A stretch of 64,000 nucleotides of DNA, from the NCBI RefSeq assembly GCF_910596095.1, contig NC_056550.1:28545699-28609698 (forward strand), in the 5' to 3' direction. Both the position numbers and the translations under genes were made by a program. Origin of the DNA: Thunnus maccoyii (taxonomy: Eukaryota; Chordata; Actinopteri; Scombriformes; Scombridae). The notes under the pieces were generated by a model. The model ran no database searches and was not told the origin of the DNA. It saw nothing but the letters and a program-made list of their open reading frames with translations. Positions 1-11,400 of this stretch are shown here, in pieces; position 1 is the first letter of the stretch; the number at the start of each line of letters is the position of its first letter.

Positions 1-185
1 TGATACCACAGACCAGAGTTTGGCTATGTTTCTCAGGTGAAAGAAACATGATTTAGTTAGCATCTTGACATGCGCTTCAAAACTCATGGATTGGTCGAAA
101 TTACACCAAGATTGCGCAGGCAAGACCGGGAAGATGAAGATAAGGCACCAAGGTTCTGCCTGATTGCTGACTGAAGATTGCCAGA
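1..185 (-). mobile_element. L2-type LINE fragment, exact copy of 2439-2623
   Basis: This stretch matches 2439-2623 base for base by eye, at an offset of 2438. It belongs to the minus-strand RT-coding remnant described at 1783-3020. The homology stops after base 185, where a different shared block begins. The left end is cut by the window edge, so the true length is unknown. The lack of divergence points to a recent duplication or to an assembly artefact. Confidence 0.8.
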
Positions 186-365
186 ATTTGTAACTTTTTC
201 AAACTGTTGTTATGTAACTGCATAACAAGCAATTAGAGGAGATTAACATCTTCACCTAGTAGGAAACACGTCCATGTTTGGTACAATGTTTGGTGTGCCA
301 TCTCCTAAAAGTTGCTATTGTCACCACTCAGCTGTTGGGTAACTTCCTGAGAGGACAGATGCTGC
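186..365. repeat. Dispersed block X, copy 1
   Basis: About 175 bases running from TTTGTAACTT to GACAGATGCTGCGATG. It recurs at 1597-1760 and 4636-4815 with some substitutions. Each copy contains a GTTAGAGGAGAT-like core, then TTCACCTA and a CACTCAGCTGTTGGGTAA-like end. It has no coding potential. It looks like a non-autonomous transposon piece or flanking sequence that travelled with the neighbouring LINE 3' ends. Confidence 0.6.
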
Positions 366-820
366 GATGAATCAAAGACAGCAAAGTCCAACTTTACTTT
401 TAACGTTATCAAATGAAGAGAAATGTCTTCCCCGGCTGTGATTTGCCACTGCAGCCCTCAGCCGCAGTGACGTCATGTTGTGTTTTTCCAAAAGTTAACT
501 CTTGCTCAACTTTCCAGCCACACTCTGGTGTGGCGCCGCTGTGGCCTAAACGCCTGCAGCCAAAACACACCGCTCCCATTCATTTGAATGGGAGGACTAG
601 CATTTTCGCCGCACCACCTGATTTGGTCTGAATACGGCCTAATACTCTGTTGGTCCCAACAAGACCCCTCCTGCTGTTCAGTTTCATTCTTCTATTTGAC
701 CTCTTTGATTTTATAACACACACCCTCCTTCCCTTCCTGGAGGAACAGGTATGGTAATTGAGAGTTGTCAGAGAGTGAGTAGAGGCATAACATTAAGGAG
801 GCATATAATATGACAACTTC
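366..820. other. Intergenic, no gene seen
   Basis: No credible coding region. The 72-codon open frame at 413-631 has no recognisable family, signal or neighbour. The stretch looks like degenerate repeat sequence between block X and the LINE remnant that follows. Confidence 0.5.
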
Positions 821-949
821 AAATGTTTATGTTCTTTATTGATATTAAAAAAGTGAATTATTTATGTTTTTCATGTCATTCGTGTTTTTTTCTTCTTATC
901 GGAAAGCCTTTGTGCCCTAAAAATGTTGTGACACTGAACGCCAAATCTA

Positions 950-1596
950 AGCCTGGTTACATTTCATTTCACCAGTTTTGGATTATGCTGATGTTGTATA
1001 TCAGGCTGCATCCAAAACCCATCTTATTCCTCTCAATATAGTTTATAATAGAGTTTGCAGATTTGTTCTTGGCTGTCCTTTCACAACTCATCATTGTACG
1101 ATGTATGAAGCTATGAAACTGTATGGAAAGCTCCCTCTGACCCGAATAATCTGCCTGTAAATATTCAATCCATATCATCCTTCCACTTGTCAAAAATGCC
1201 TTGTCTTCTTATCATAGGATTAGTTGTACATGTCCATAATAACATATCTATAATTATGTTTTATCACTTTATTGCTTGATGCTGTCACTGTCATTAATAC
1301 TTTTCTATAATCCATGAATGAATGATCAAGTTTCATGCTAGGCTTGGAGTATGAGCTCCTGATTTTGTATGTCTTATTAATTGATATTTATTGTTTTTTG
1401 TTGTTATTGCTGTTGTTGTTTGTTTGTTTGTTTTTTGTCACATTTGGTATCATTTAACCATCTTGTTATTATTTTTGTTTTTTGTGAAATGTTTTGTCTA
1501 ATTGTGCTTATATTGTATTATTGTCATTGAGAACCCTCTTGAAAAGAGATGGTACATCTCAATTAGTTATTATTAATAAAGAATTGCCAACTAACA
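950..1596 (+). mobile_element. Non-LTR retrotransposon 3' end (remnant)
   Basis: The + frame at 978-1160 reads like the C-terminal tail of a fish LINE ORF2: MDYADVVYQ, then YNRVCRFVLGCPFTTHHC. It is followed by an AT-rich 3' region ending near TTAATAAAGAATTGCC. The same tail occurs at 3650-3798 and 4190-4636. Only the end of the element is present, the usual 5' truncation of LINE insertions. Not functional. Confidence 0.65.
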
Positions 1597-1775
1597 CGAG
1601 TTTGTAACTTCCTCAAACTGATGTTGTGTAACTGCCTGACAGTTAGAGGAGATAAACATCTTCACCTAATAGGAAACATGTTGAAATGTTTGGTGTGCCA
1701 TCTCGTAAAAGTTGTTATTGTCACCACTCAACTGTTGGGTAATGTCAGGACAGATGCTGCGATGGAGATAAGCAC
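1597..1775. repeat. Dispersed block X, copy 2
   Basis: Second copy of the block at 186-365. It directly follows a LINE 3' tail, as the third copy at 4636 does. It ends at the 3' tail of the minus-strand L2-like element. Confidence 0.6.
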
Positions 1776-1782
1776 GCAAAGT

Positions 1783-3020
1783 TTATTAATATAGCACCTT
1801 TCACAAACACCAGTTACAAAGTTCTTCACAGTCAAAGAAATAAAATAAAATAAAATAAAGTGAAATAAAAATAAAATAAGATAAAATCAGAATAAATAAA
1901 AAACAAAGACACCAGAGAAAATATACAAGGAGAGCAGATAAAATGGACAAATTAAGATAAAATATCACATACTACCCAAATGCCTGTCTGAACAAATGGG
2001 TTTTTAGCTGCTTTTTAAAGGAGTCTACATTATCCAAGGACCTTAAGCTTGTTGGAAGAGTGTTCCAAAGCTTAGGGGCTGCTGACTAGAAGGCTTGATC
2101 CCCCCGGATCTTAAAATGTGTACGCGGTACACTTAGAAAGCCCTGGGTGGAGGATCTAAGATCTCGACTTGCGGTGTAGGGGTGCAGAAGGTCACTAATG
2201 TACTGTGTAGCCTGGCCATGTAGGGCTCTATAAGTGAGCACCAAAATTTTAAAATGAATTCTAAAATTTACTGGAAGCCAGTGCAATGAGATTAAAATAG
2301 GAGTTGTAGCCTAGCAGCAGCATTTTGGACAGTTTGTAAGCATTGTATGGAAGATTTATTAAGACAGGTGAAAAGAGAGTTACAGTAGTCCAAACGTGAT
2401 GTTATAAAAGCATGTATTAACATCTCCATTTCATTTCTTGATACCACAGACCAGAGTTTGGCTATGTTTCTCAGGTGAAAGAAACATGATTTAGTTAGCA
2501 TCTTGACATGCGCTTCAAAACTCATGGATTGGTCGAAATTACACCAAGATTGCGCAGGCAAGACCGGGAAGATGAAGATAAGGCACCAAGGTTCTGCCTG
2601 ATTGCTGACTGAAGATTGCCAGAGCCAAAGATCAGGACTTCAGTTATGTCTGCATTTAACTGCAGAAAATGGTTTGCCATCCAATTCCTAATTGCGTTTA
2701 AACAGTTGTTAAGTACAGAGAGTTTGTGAAGCTCATTAGGTTTAAATGAAGAGTACAACCGGATGTCATCGGCGTACATATGGTAGGAGATGTCCTTGAA
2801 ACTGCTGATGATTTGTCTCAGTGGCAGCATGTATATGGAGAATAGAATGGGTCCCAAGACTGATCCCTGGGGGACACCACATGACAAAGCTGCAGTGTCC
2901 AACTCAGATTCACCTACAGAGACTGACAAAGATCTATCTGTGAGATATGAGGAGAACCACTCCAGTGCAGTCCAAGAAATGCCTACCAGGTGACTTGTGG
3001 AGATAACATCTGTGTGTACA
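1783..3020 (-). mobile_element. L2/CR1-clade LINE remnant with reverse transcriptase (5' truncated, broken)
   Basis: Read on the minus strand, 2929-2522 encodes the RT palm: CGVPQGSVLGPILFSIYM and then the catalytic MYADDIRLY box. The next frame (2561-2292) continues with MSFEAHVKMLTKSCFFHLRN and SRLDYCNSLF. The frame at 2286-2086 gives MHWLPVNFRIHFKILVLTYR, a hallmark of L2-type ORF2 C termini. The AT-rich 3' tail lies near 1783-1880. Frame changes between the three pieces show it is dead. It starts around 3020 inside the RT, so endonuclease and ORF1 are missing. L2/CR1 assignment is from these motifs only. Confidence 0.85.
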
Positions 3021-3540
3021 TAGTGTTTAAAGATATGTTGGTTTCATATAGCTGACACATGTGTAACAGGTCGGACTCATCATATGACAGCCAGATATTC
3101 TTGATTTATTCCATGATTTATGTCCACTACCAAACAGGAAGTGGTGTGTCCTTCATGAGAGGTGGACAGCTTATGTCACATTCGCCTTTTTACGAACCAT
3201 CACTGACCTGACCTTCACATACAAAATCTGATTATTTTGTTTGAAAAAGATTAATTTTTAAAGCTGCTGTGTTTTATTCCTCAAAAATCAATCAGTTCAG
3301 AATATTTATTAAATGACACTTTATTCAGGAAGGATGCATCGCAAACAGAAATAATGACATTAAAATGTTTGTAAAGTTGTGAGAGAATATTCCCAAGTTT
3401 GTACTTAACTAAAAGAGATGCATGAATGTACTAATACATTTCTTTGACGCTTTGCAGACTGACACCTGGGCCTATGGCATGACTCGGAACTTTAATTTAA
3501 ATGTCATATTAATGATATTGTGAAGAAAATAGGTTGTAGG
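3021..3540. other. Intergenic, no gene seen
   Basis: AT-rich sequence with no convincing reading frame and no clear terminal repeats. It separates two retrotransposon remnants. Confidence 0.5.
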
Positions 3541-3599
3541 TTCCAAATCTTCCTATTTCACTCAATGGCCATGTGCCCAAAAACGTTTGTGACACTGAG

Positions 3600-3798
3600 G
3601 GTGAAATGGCCTTGCCCATAAAATGACCAAATTCCAAGCCTGGTTACAACTCATCTTACCAATTGGATTATGCTGATGTTGTATATCAGGCTGATCCAAA
3701 ACGTATCTTCTGCCTCTCAGTGTAGTTTACAATAGAATATGCAGATTTGTTCTTGGCTGTACTTTCACAAGTCATTATTGTACAATGTATAAAACTCT
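3600..3798 (+). mobile_element. Non-LTR retrotransposon remnant, second copy, interrupted
   Basis: This repeats the sequence of 945-1110, including TGGATTATGCTGATGTTGTA and the TGTTCTTGGCTGT stretch. It breaks near 3798, where a different LINE 3' end was inserted. The homology resumes near 4190 with the tail that matches 1270-1596. Substitutions and small deletions show it is older than the duplication at 1-185. Confidence 0.65.
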
Positions 3799-3894
3799 TA
3801 ATTGACACCTTCTCCGGCTGTTATTGCTATTATTATTATTATTACTAGTCATATCTCTATTATAATTATTGTTGTTATTGTTATTATTGTTGTT

Positions 3895-4180
3895 ACTATG
3901 CGTCTCTGTGTCTCTCTCTCCCCTCTCCTCCTCTCTCCTTCTTTCTCTCTCAACCCAACCAGTCAAGGCAGATGGCCGCCCATATAGAGCCCAGTTCTGC
4001 TTGAGGTCTTTTCCAATTGAAGGGGAGTCGCCAAGTGCTGCTCATGAGAATATTGTTGGGTCTCTGTAAATTAAAGAGTATGGTCTAGACCTGCTCCATG
4101 TGAAAAGTGCCCTGAGATAACTTTTTGTTAGGATTTGGCGCTATATAAATAAAGTTGAATTGAATTGAATTGATTGGCCC
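3895..4180 (+). mobile_element. L2-like LINE/SINE 3' end, nested
   Basis: It contains the widespread fish repeat with GGCAGATGGCCGCCCA, then CTCTGTAAATTAAAGAGTA and CCTGAGATAACTTTT. It ends in GGCGCTATATAAATAAAGTT followed by GAATT repeats. This CTATATAAATAAA tail is typical of L2-mobilised elements. It sits inside the LINE remnant that breaks at 3798 and resumes at about 4190, so it is the younger insertion. Confidence 0.75.
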
Positions 4181-4189
4181 TCTCCCATC

Positions 4190-4636
4190 TTAAGAAGATA
4201 GTGACAATGGCTGCAGTTTATTTGTAAATGTATACATTTCAATTACCCTATTTCAGTTTAAGGTACCTTTCTCCTCTAATTATCAATTTACATACTCTAT
4301 ACAACTCTTTTATGTTCCCACAGTCTCTATAATAATAATATCTATAATCTACCTGTAAATATTCAATTCATATCATCCTTCCACTTGTTTTATAACTTTA
4401 CTACTTAATGCTTTTAATAATTTTCTATAATCTATGAATGAATGATCCATTTTCATGCTCTGCTTGGAGTATGATCTCCAGATTTTGTATGTCTTATTAT
4501 TTGATATTTATTGTTTTGTTGTTGTTGTTTGTTGTTTGTCACATTTGGTGCTTATATTGTATTATTGTCATTGAGGACCCTCTTGAAAACGAGATGGTAC
4601 ATCTGAAGGGGTTATTCCTAATAAAGAATTACTAAC
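4190..4636 (+). mobile_element. Non-LTR retrotransposon 3' tail, resumed after nested insertion
   Basis: The sequence parallels 1240-1596, including TGAATGAATGATC, TTTTGTATGTCTTATTA and the final GAGATGGTACATCT and TAATAAAGAATT. It is the right half of the element broken at 3798. Block X copy 3 follows. Confidence 0.6.
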
Positions 4637-4815
4637 ATGAGTTTGTAACTTCCTCAAACTGATGTTGTGTAATTGCCTGACAATTAGAGGAGATCAACAT
4701 GTTCACCTAATAAGCAACACGTTTATATTTAGTAGAAAGTTTAGAGCGTGTCTCCAAAAAGTTATAATAGTCACCGCTCAGCTGTTGGGTAACTTGCCAA
4801 TAGGACAGATGTTGC
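4636..4815. repeat. Dispersed block X, copy 3
   Basis: Third copy of the block at 186-365. It is followed by sequence shared with the hAT-like MITE at 61310-61730. Confidence 0.6.
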
Positions 4816-5060
4816 AATGGAGCTATCTCAGTCTCTCTCCTCTGCTCTGCTGTTACATCTATCAGCAGGTCTCAACGAGAGGAGTCACATCCACTTGCTG
4901 CATGACGCAAATTTCTTTCACGGAGTTGGGGGTTTTCCCGAGAGATAAAGCTGAGCTACGTGACACACCTGAAGTGCTCCCAAGGGACTCTCCATAACCT
5001 GTTGTTCGCTTTCCACTTTTATTATAAAAATAATTAAAAGAGGCAGAAAAGCAGCAGGAC
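4816..5060 (+). mobile_element. Relative of the hAT-like MITE at 61310-61730
   Basis: The run from CTATCTCAGT to ATGACGCAAATTTC corresponds to 61471-61565 at high identity. Near 5016 the CTTTCCACTTTTATT string also matches the MITE's right half. The intervening 4920-5010 is absent from the 61 kb copy, so this is a longer or differently deleted member. It lies directly upstream of the predicted BPI/LBP promoter. Confidence 0.65.
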
Positions 5061-5160
5061 ATGAGTCATGGTTTCAAGCAGGGCAGTGACAATGTATTAT
5101 AATGATCAAACAGATGATCAAATTAACTCTCTCTCATGGAGCTGCAGCATCATGTATGGG

Positions 5161-5168
5161 TATAAGTA
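5161..5168 (+). promoter_or_regulatory. Candidate TATA box of the BPI/LBP gene
   Basis: TATAAGTA lies about 300 bases upstream of the coding start. A strong acceptor (TTCTTCTTGTGTTTCAG) ends at 5464, just before the initiator ATG at 5479. A short non-coding first exon near 5190-5260 followed by a 5' UTR intron is therefore likely. Inferred from motif and spacing only. Confidence 0.4.
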
Positions 5169-5478
5169 GAGGTGTAATTGCAGAAGTAGTGGTCAGCTGG
5201 TGACTCTACTGCCATCAGACACCACAGGCACTGCTTCTTCTTCTCTGTCTGTTTATCTGACTGACATATTAAACTAATACAAATCCAGCTTTCATATTTC
5301 AAAAAACAGAACTATAAGAATTTTAGACAAAGCTACTTATAAAGAACCAAAAAACTGTTTATGAGATTAAAGGCTCTAAAATGATTTGGTCGACTTTAAA
5401 ACTGTTGGCATCATGTTTAGAGCTACGTGTCAGGATGTTGACTGTCCTTCTTCTTGTGTTTCAGGTTTTGGCGTCAGG

Positions 5479-8400
5479 ATGACTTCTCGAGTTTTGTCCG
5501 CCTTCTTCTTCATCACTTTGGTTTCATCTATCACTGCTGATACCACCGGCCTCAAACTGCGAATCACCAACAGAGCTCTGGATGTTTGTAAGATCTGCAC
5601 ACAGATTAAACACTAATCATCCGTCAGAAACACTTAAACTCTTATAGACTAAATATCTGCAAAGTGTCTTTACCTGCCTTCTAATGAACAGAAACTGATC
5701 AGCTCAAAACATTTACTCAAATATGATAAATCTGCAGTCAAAACAGTCTAAACAGTCTGAAGATAAAAACTTTACAAATCGTCATAAAAAAACAATGCAT
5801 TAGTGTTTTAAAAGTTTCAGCTTGAAACATTCTCTTATTTAAACTCTGTAAAACTGATCAAACACGTCATCCTCTTCTTCTTCTTCTTCTTCTTCTTCTT
5901 GCGTTTGAAATGGATTCAAATGTAATGTTTGAATGTAAAATATTTATTAACTCTGAAACTGACAGTATTTAAAAAACAAATCCATTATGAAATTTAATAT
6001 ATACTTAAAACACATAACAGAATAATATTTTATTAATCAGAACTGTGAAATGTTTGATTATTATTTTTCAAGTTTATTGGACTTAATGTTAATTGTTTTG
6101 ACTTTATCTGTTCAGAAGTGTAAAATAGTTTCCTCCATAAAAATGAACAATACAGAGCATCAATTCAGCAGCATGAATTATTTCAAATATCTTGTTATGT
6201 CATGCTGGTATTTTTTCTGTCAGAACAGATTAATTAAGGAAATGTTTCAGGAACAACAAACAGCTGCGTAGAAATCCGCCTTTGTTCCAACAGTATGTTA
6301 CTACTATACTATATATCATTAAAACGCTGATAAAACAACAGAAATAAAAAAACAAACAGCTGCTTGATCAATAAAAACAGACTCAGCAGTTTATCTTGAT
6401 GTGAACAGATGACAGAAAGTATAAACATTCTCCAAAATGTCAGCAGCGTTAAATCAATAATTACAAAACTTCACAGAGAATCATCAACAACTCCACTGTT
6501 AGCAAAATGACCACATGTTCACTGAAAACACATTATTTGTATTTGTATAGAAAAATTAGTAGTATTTGTAGTGTGTTTTCAGTGAAGTATTAGTAGCATT
6601 TGTGCTGTGTTTTCAGTAAAGTATTAGTAATATTTGTACTGTGTTTTCAGTGTAGTATTAGTTGTATTGGCAGTGTGTTTTCAGATAAGTATTAGTAGTA
6701 TTTGTACTGTATTTTAGGAAAGAATTAGGAGTATTTGTACTGGTGTTTTCAGTGAAGTGTTAGTAATGTTTGTAGTGTGTTTTCAGTGAAGTATTAGTAG
6801 TTATTGTACTGTGTTGTCAGTAAAGTATTAGTAGTATTTGTACCATGTTTTCAGTGAAGTATTAGCAATATTGGCAGTGTGTTTTCAGATATGTATTAAT
6901 ATTATTAGTATTGTGTTTTCAGTAAAGTATTAGCAGTATTTGTACTGTATTTTAGTAAAATGTTAGTAGTATTTGTACTGCGTTTTCAGTGAAGTATTAG
7001 TAGTATTTGTACTGTGTTCTTGCAGTGAAGGATCTTGGTCTGGAGTATATGCAGACTCTGGTTAATCACCGTTTTGCAGACTTCAATTTTCAAGGGCGCA
7101 TATTTAAGGCGACCATCAAAGGGTAAAATATCATCAATTAATATTTTATTATTAATTAATTATTTTATTATCATGTTTATTTGTTTCTTTATTTTCTCCT
7201 TCTTAAAAATGTGTTTCAATTTTATCCTTGTATTTTCTTTTTAAATTTTCTTTTTTGTTTTAAATTTGTATTATTATTTTATTTGGGTTTTTTTTATAAT
7301 TTAGATTCTCACTCTTAAAAATTGTTTCCTGTCTGTCCCATATAAAGACATGATTACTGAATGTAAATACATATAAGGATGCTGCTGAAACAAAGTGACC
7401 ATAAACAATATTGAAATATCCTCTCCTGGTTTCCCCTCCCTGTTTCCTCTCCTTGTTTCCTGGTTTCCTCTCCTTGTTTCCTTTCAGGTTCAAATTCACT
7501 TATCTGTCAGTGAATCCGGCTCAAACAGCTGTTAGTTTCCAGCCGAACTCTGGTCTCCAGTTTGAAATCAGGAACATGGGCTTCTCCGGGGAGTTTGTTC
7601 GATCATTCTACATGCATTTCCTCTGGAGAGACCGTCGGTACGTAGAAAATTTGATGCCTCAACTACAGCACAGTTATGATCAGTGTTTTTAATGTAACAA
7701 TGGGTTTGATGAGTCTTTGCAATGTGGTCATTTCACATCTCTTTGCGGTCGTTTTACGTCTCTTTGTGGTCGTTTTATGTCTCTTTGTGGTCATTTTACC
7801 TTTCTTTGTGGTCATTTACATCACTTTGTGGTTGTAACCCTGGCAAAGGCACCAGGGATACACTTCTTTTTTTCCAAGTAAAATGAAAACAGCTAAAGTC
7901 ATACACAAATATAAGGCTGGAGATAGACACATACTCTCAAAATATAGACCTGTTTCTTTGTTTTCACAAAAATATTCTATTCAAGATGAGACAATTTTAT
8001 CACAAAATAAAATATGCTATGTGATCAACAGTATGGATTTAGAAACAATAGGACTACTTCATTTGCACTCATGGAATTTGTGGGGAAGGTAACAACTCCT
8101 ATGGAAAATAAAAAATATTCTGTAGGAGTATTCCTAGATCTGAAAAAAAGAATTTCATACAGTTGACCATGACATATTATTAATAAAACTTCTGTTCTAA
8201 ACTAGCTGTTCTAAAATCACTGTAAACAACGGCCTCTTGGTGCGTATTGCTTTTATAATATGGTTACTGCATATACCTGGGAAGGTTTCATAAATAAACA
8301 CACAAAGCAACAAAATTGCAATAATTTATTTATATTTTTATTTAATTTATTATTTTTAACCCACGGATGCAGCAACATAGAGTGGAAAGCATGCTCAAAG

Positions 8401-11400
8401 ATGGGGTGATTTTTAACATTTGTATAGATATCACCATTAATCGTGCAAGTGCTGAAGTAGTATTCAATCATGTTAGCACTCTTCTTTGCTGGTACAAGAG
8501 TGTTTAGGATATTGCTCCAGCATCTTCTCTCATTGTAGTTTGAGTGCCAGTAAGATTGCAGGGATGATTCACATTTATGCCCCTTCAAAAACATGATTTC
8601 TCTTGCCTCTAGGCCAGCATCAGAGAGTTTGTGTACAGTGGTGCTTTGCGAGCAGTGGTTGGTGTAGATTGTCTCAGTTCCGGCTGCTTTACAGATCCAT
8701 CTGTTGCATACCTAACGTTAGGAAAAAGAAAAAAAATGTTCCCATCATGTTGGAGTTACATTATAACCACATATGTATCAACCATCGACAGCTATTATGC
8801 TCACTTTCCCCTATAGCTGTTGTCACTTGCCAACCATATCATTTTTGTTACAGTTTAGAGTAACCAAGCTACGCTGTAACAAAAAAAGTTGCATCATTAA
8901 CTTACCATAGATTGACAGTGTAGTTTGGATGGAGATAAAAGGCAAGTGGATTTGGCAGCAGCAACAAGAGGTATTTCTCCAATGAAGCGACAGGACAGAG
9001 TGGGTTCCCTGGCTGCTCAAACATAAATCCCCATAGGTTCTCTTTGTTTCTTTCGCTGGCATCCTTTTGTTTTTTGTGCATTCATTGAATGGAACTTAGC
9101 AAAAATTCAAGCAGGAAGGAAGTTTCCCTCTCTGTAGCTGTCCGTTGTCATTCCAGAGCAATTGTTGTGAATGGCACACATGTTACTCACTTTTTTCTGC
9201 ATCCTATTGCTGTCTCGTAAGCTCACGGCTGACTCTGAGCACGATCTTTTCCTGGATGATCCAGACCCCGAGATCAACCTATTGCCAGAGACTGTATCTA
9301 CTTCTTTGGGCGGTCAGTGCAGGAGCGCTCGTCTGGCACTACAAGAAGACTCCTTTACACATGAGTCAGATCTCCTCTCTTCTCAGCTCCAAGACTGCGG
9401 CATTACTCCAGCCACGGGTCTCCCCCTTTCCCAGCTTTGTGAGCTTGCAAAGGAAGCAATTCAGCCACGATCCGGCTGAGCATTCACCTCCAGCTCTAGC
9501 TGGCCCAACTTCCTTACCTCGCTTTTCTATTCATGCCCCTCCTGCTACTTCAGGCCACTCCAACGTAGGCTCCTCCTAACCACTTCACAGTTTCTGGCCA
9601 ACTCCGTCCAATCCATCAACGCTCATTTGCTATCCCTGGAAAACACCTCAGCCGCAGCCTCTTCTTTCGTTGCAACTCAGGCAGCTATGCTGCAGCCAGC
9701 CTCCTCACTCAGCTTGCCCTCCACATCCTCCCAGTCTGAAGCCATCCAACACGCACTGGCCTCAGCCATCCCAGCCCCAGCTCTAAGTAGGGAGTATATT
9801 TCCCTCCCCTGAGTGCAATAAAGCCATCGCCACAGGCACTAATATCCTAATGTCCGCTGATCTCCAGCTGAACAGAGACCTATCCATCGGGCAGTTTCTT
9901 GTAGCTTTCGGTGACATTATCTGCTCAGTCTTCCCCGAGAGGAGACAGGAATTTGACTCATACATGTTGCTAATTGGTGATCTCCATCTAAATCACGGAA
10001 AGAATATCTTCTATCTGTATCACAAAGCACTCTCAAGGAAAGCCGCGCTGTACATCACACAATCTAACATTCGCTTGAAATGGGCTGTTTTGGACACGGA
10101 ATTGCTGATCATGGTTGCTGGAGGCACTCAAATGGTTTCTTGCATCACCTGCGGAGATCCAGGTCACACCGCTTCCCTCTGCCCTTCCATGCCATTACAG
10201 CCTCCGCCCGCTGCACATTCAATGGCTCGTCAGCCTCCCCTCACCACTGACTCCCATGGCCAACAGGTGCATCTTTTCAATAGTATGCCCATTTGCATTC
10301 ATTTCAATGAAAATGTTTGTTCTTTCCCCAGCTGCCATTTTCTTCACATCTGCAGCAATTGCAAAGACGCTCATCCCTGGTCAGTCTGCCCCTGGTGCAC
10401 CAGCCAGGCCCCCTTAAGACAGGAGAACCGACGCAGTTCAAAGACATTATGAACAATCGTCCCTCTACTCCAATAAATGTTCTTTCCTTGGCAGCAGAAC
10501 TGTCTTCTCATCCTGATTCTGTATTTGTAGATTATGTCATTACTGGTCTCAGGGGTTTCGGGTCGGGGTTCTCTCACTTCCCTCAGTTAATTACCTAGCA
10601 AAAAACCTCCAGTCTGCAGTCGAAGAGCCAGAGGTAATTTCTCAGCTGTTAGAGAAAGAGGTAAATGATTACGTCATCGACCCATTTGAGTCCTCCAAGT
10701 CCCGTAGGAGTATCCACGAGGAAATATTCAGGAACGAAAAGATCTATCTGCTCCTCGCTCCGGCCTCATTCCCAGTGTTAATAGCCCCATCCCACTAGAG
10801 TACTTCTCTCTCCATTATGCCTCCGTCGACAATGCCATTACATTAATAAAACTAGCAGGTCAAGGCACTTGGCTCTCCAAAGCAGATATTTTTGACGCTT
10901 TTAATATCGTCCCCATTCATCCCTCTCAGTGGCATCTCTTCAGCATCAGGCGGGAGAAAAAATACTATTTTGTAGCGCACCTGACATTCAGGTGCAGGAG
11001 CAGCCCATGTATATTTAACCTAGTCTCCGAGGCTCTCTGCTGGATCTTGTTAAACAGAGTCAGGGTTCCCTCCGTTCTTCACCTGCTGGACGATTTTCTC
11101 TTGATCTATCCCCCTCATGACAACTCAGGTTCATCCCTGTCCAAAGTGAAGCACTGTTTCCAGGCTCTTGGCATCCCCCTGTCAGAGAAAAAAACTCTCT
11201 GCCTGGATACGCGCCTCGAGTTTCTCTGCATTACACTAGATAGCATAGACATGAAAGCATCCCTTCCTCTCAATAAACTGCTATGCATACATGAGATCAC
11301 TAAGTCCTCCTGTGCTGCTGCGACCATCACAAAGTGACAGCTGCTGTCCCTCCTTGGCCATCTGAACTTCACCATGCGCATCATCCCCCGGGGGTGCTCG

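Noticed and set aside
9145-9579. 144-codon open frame as a host gene
   Set aside because: It overlaps another open frame and lies at the 5' part of the DIRS-like element; no host family resemblance.
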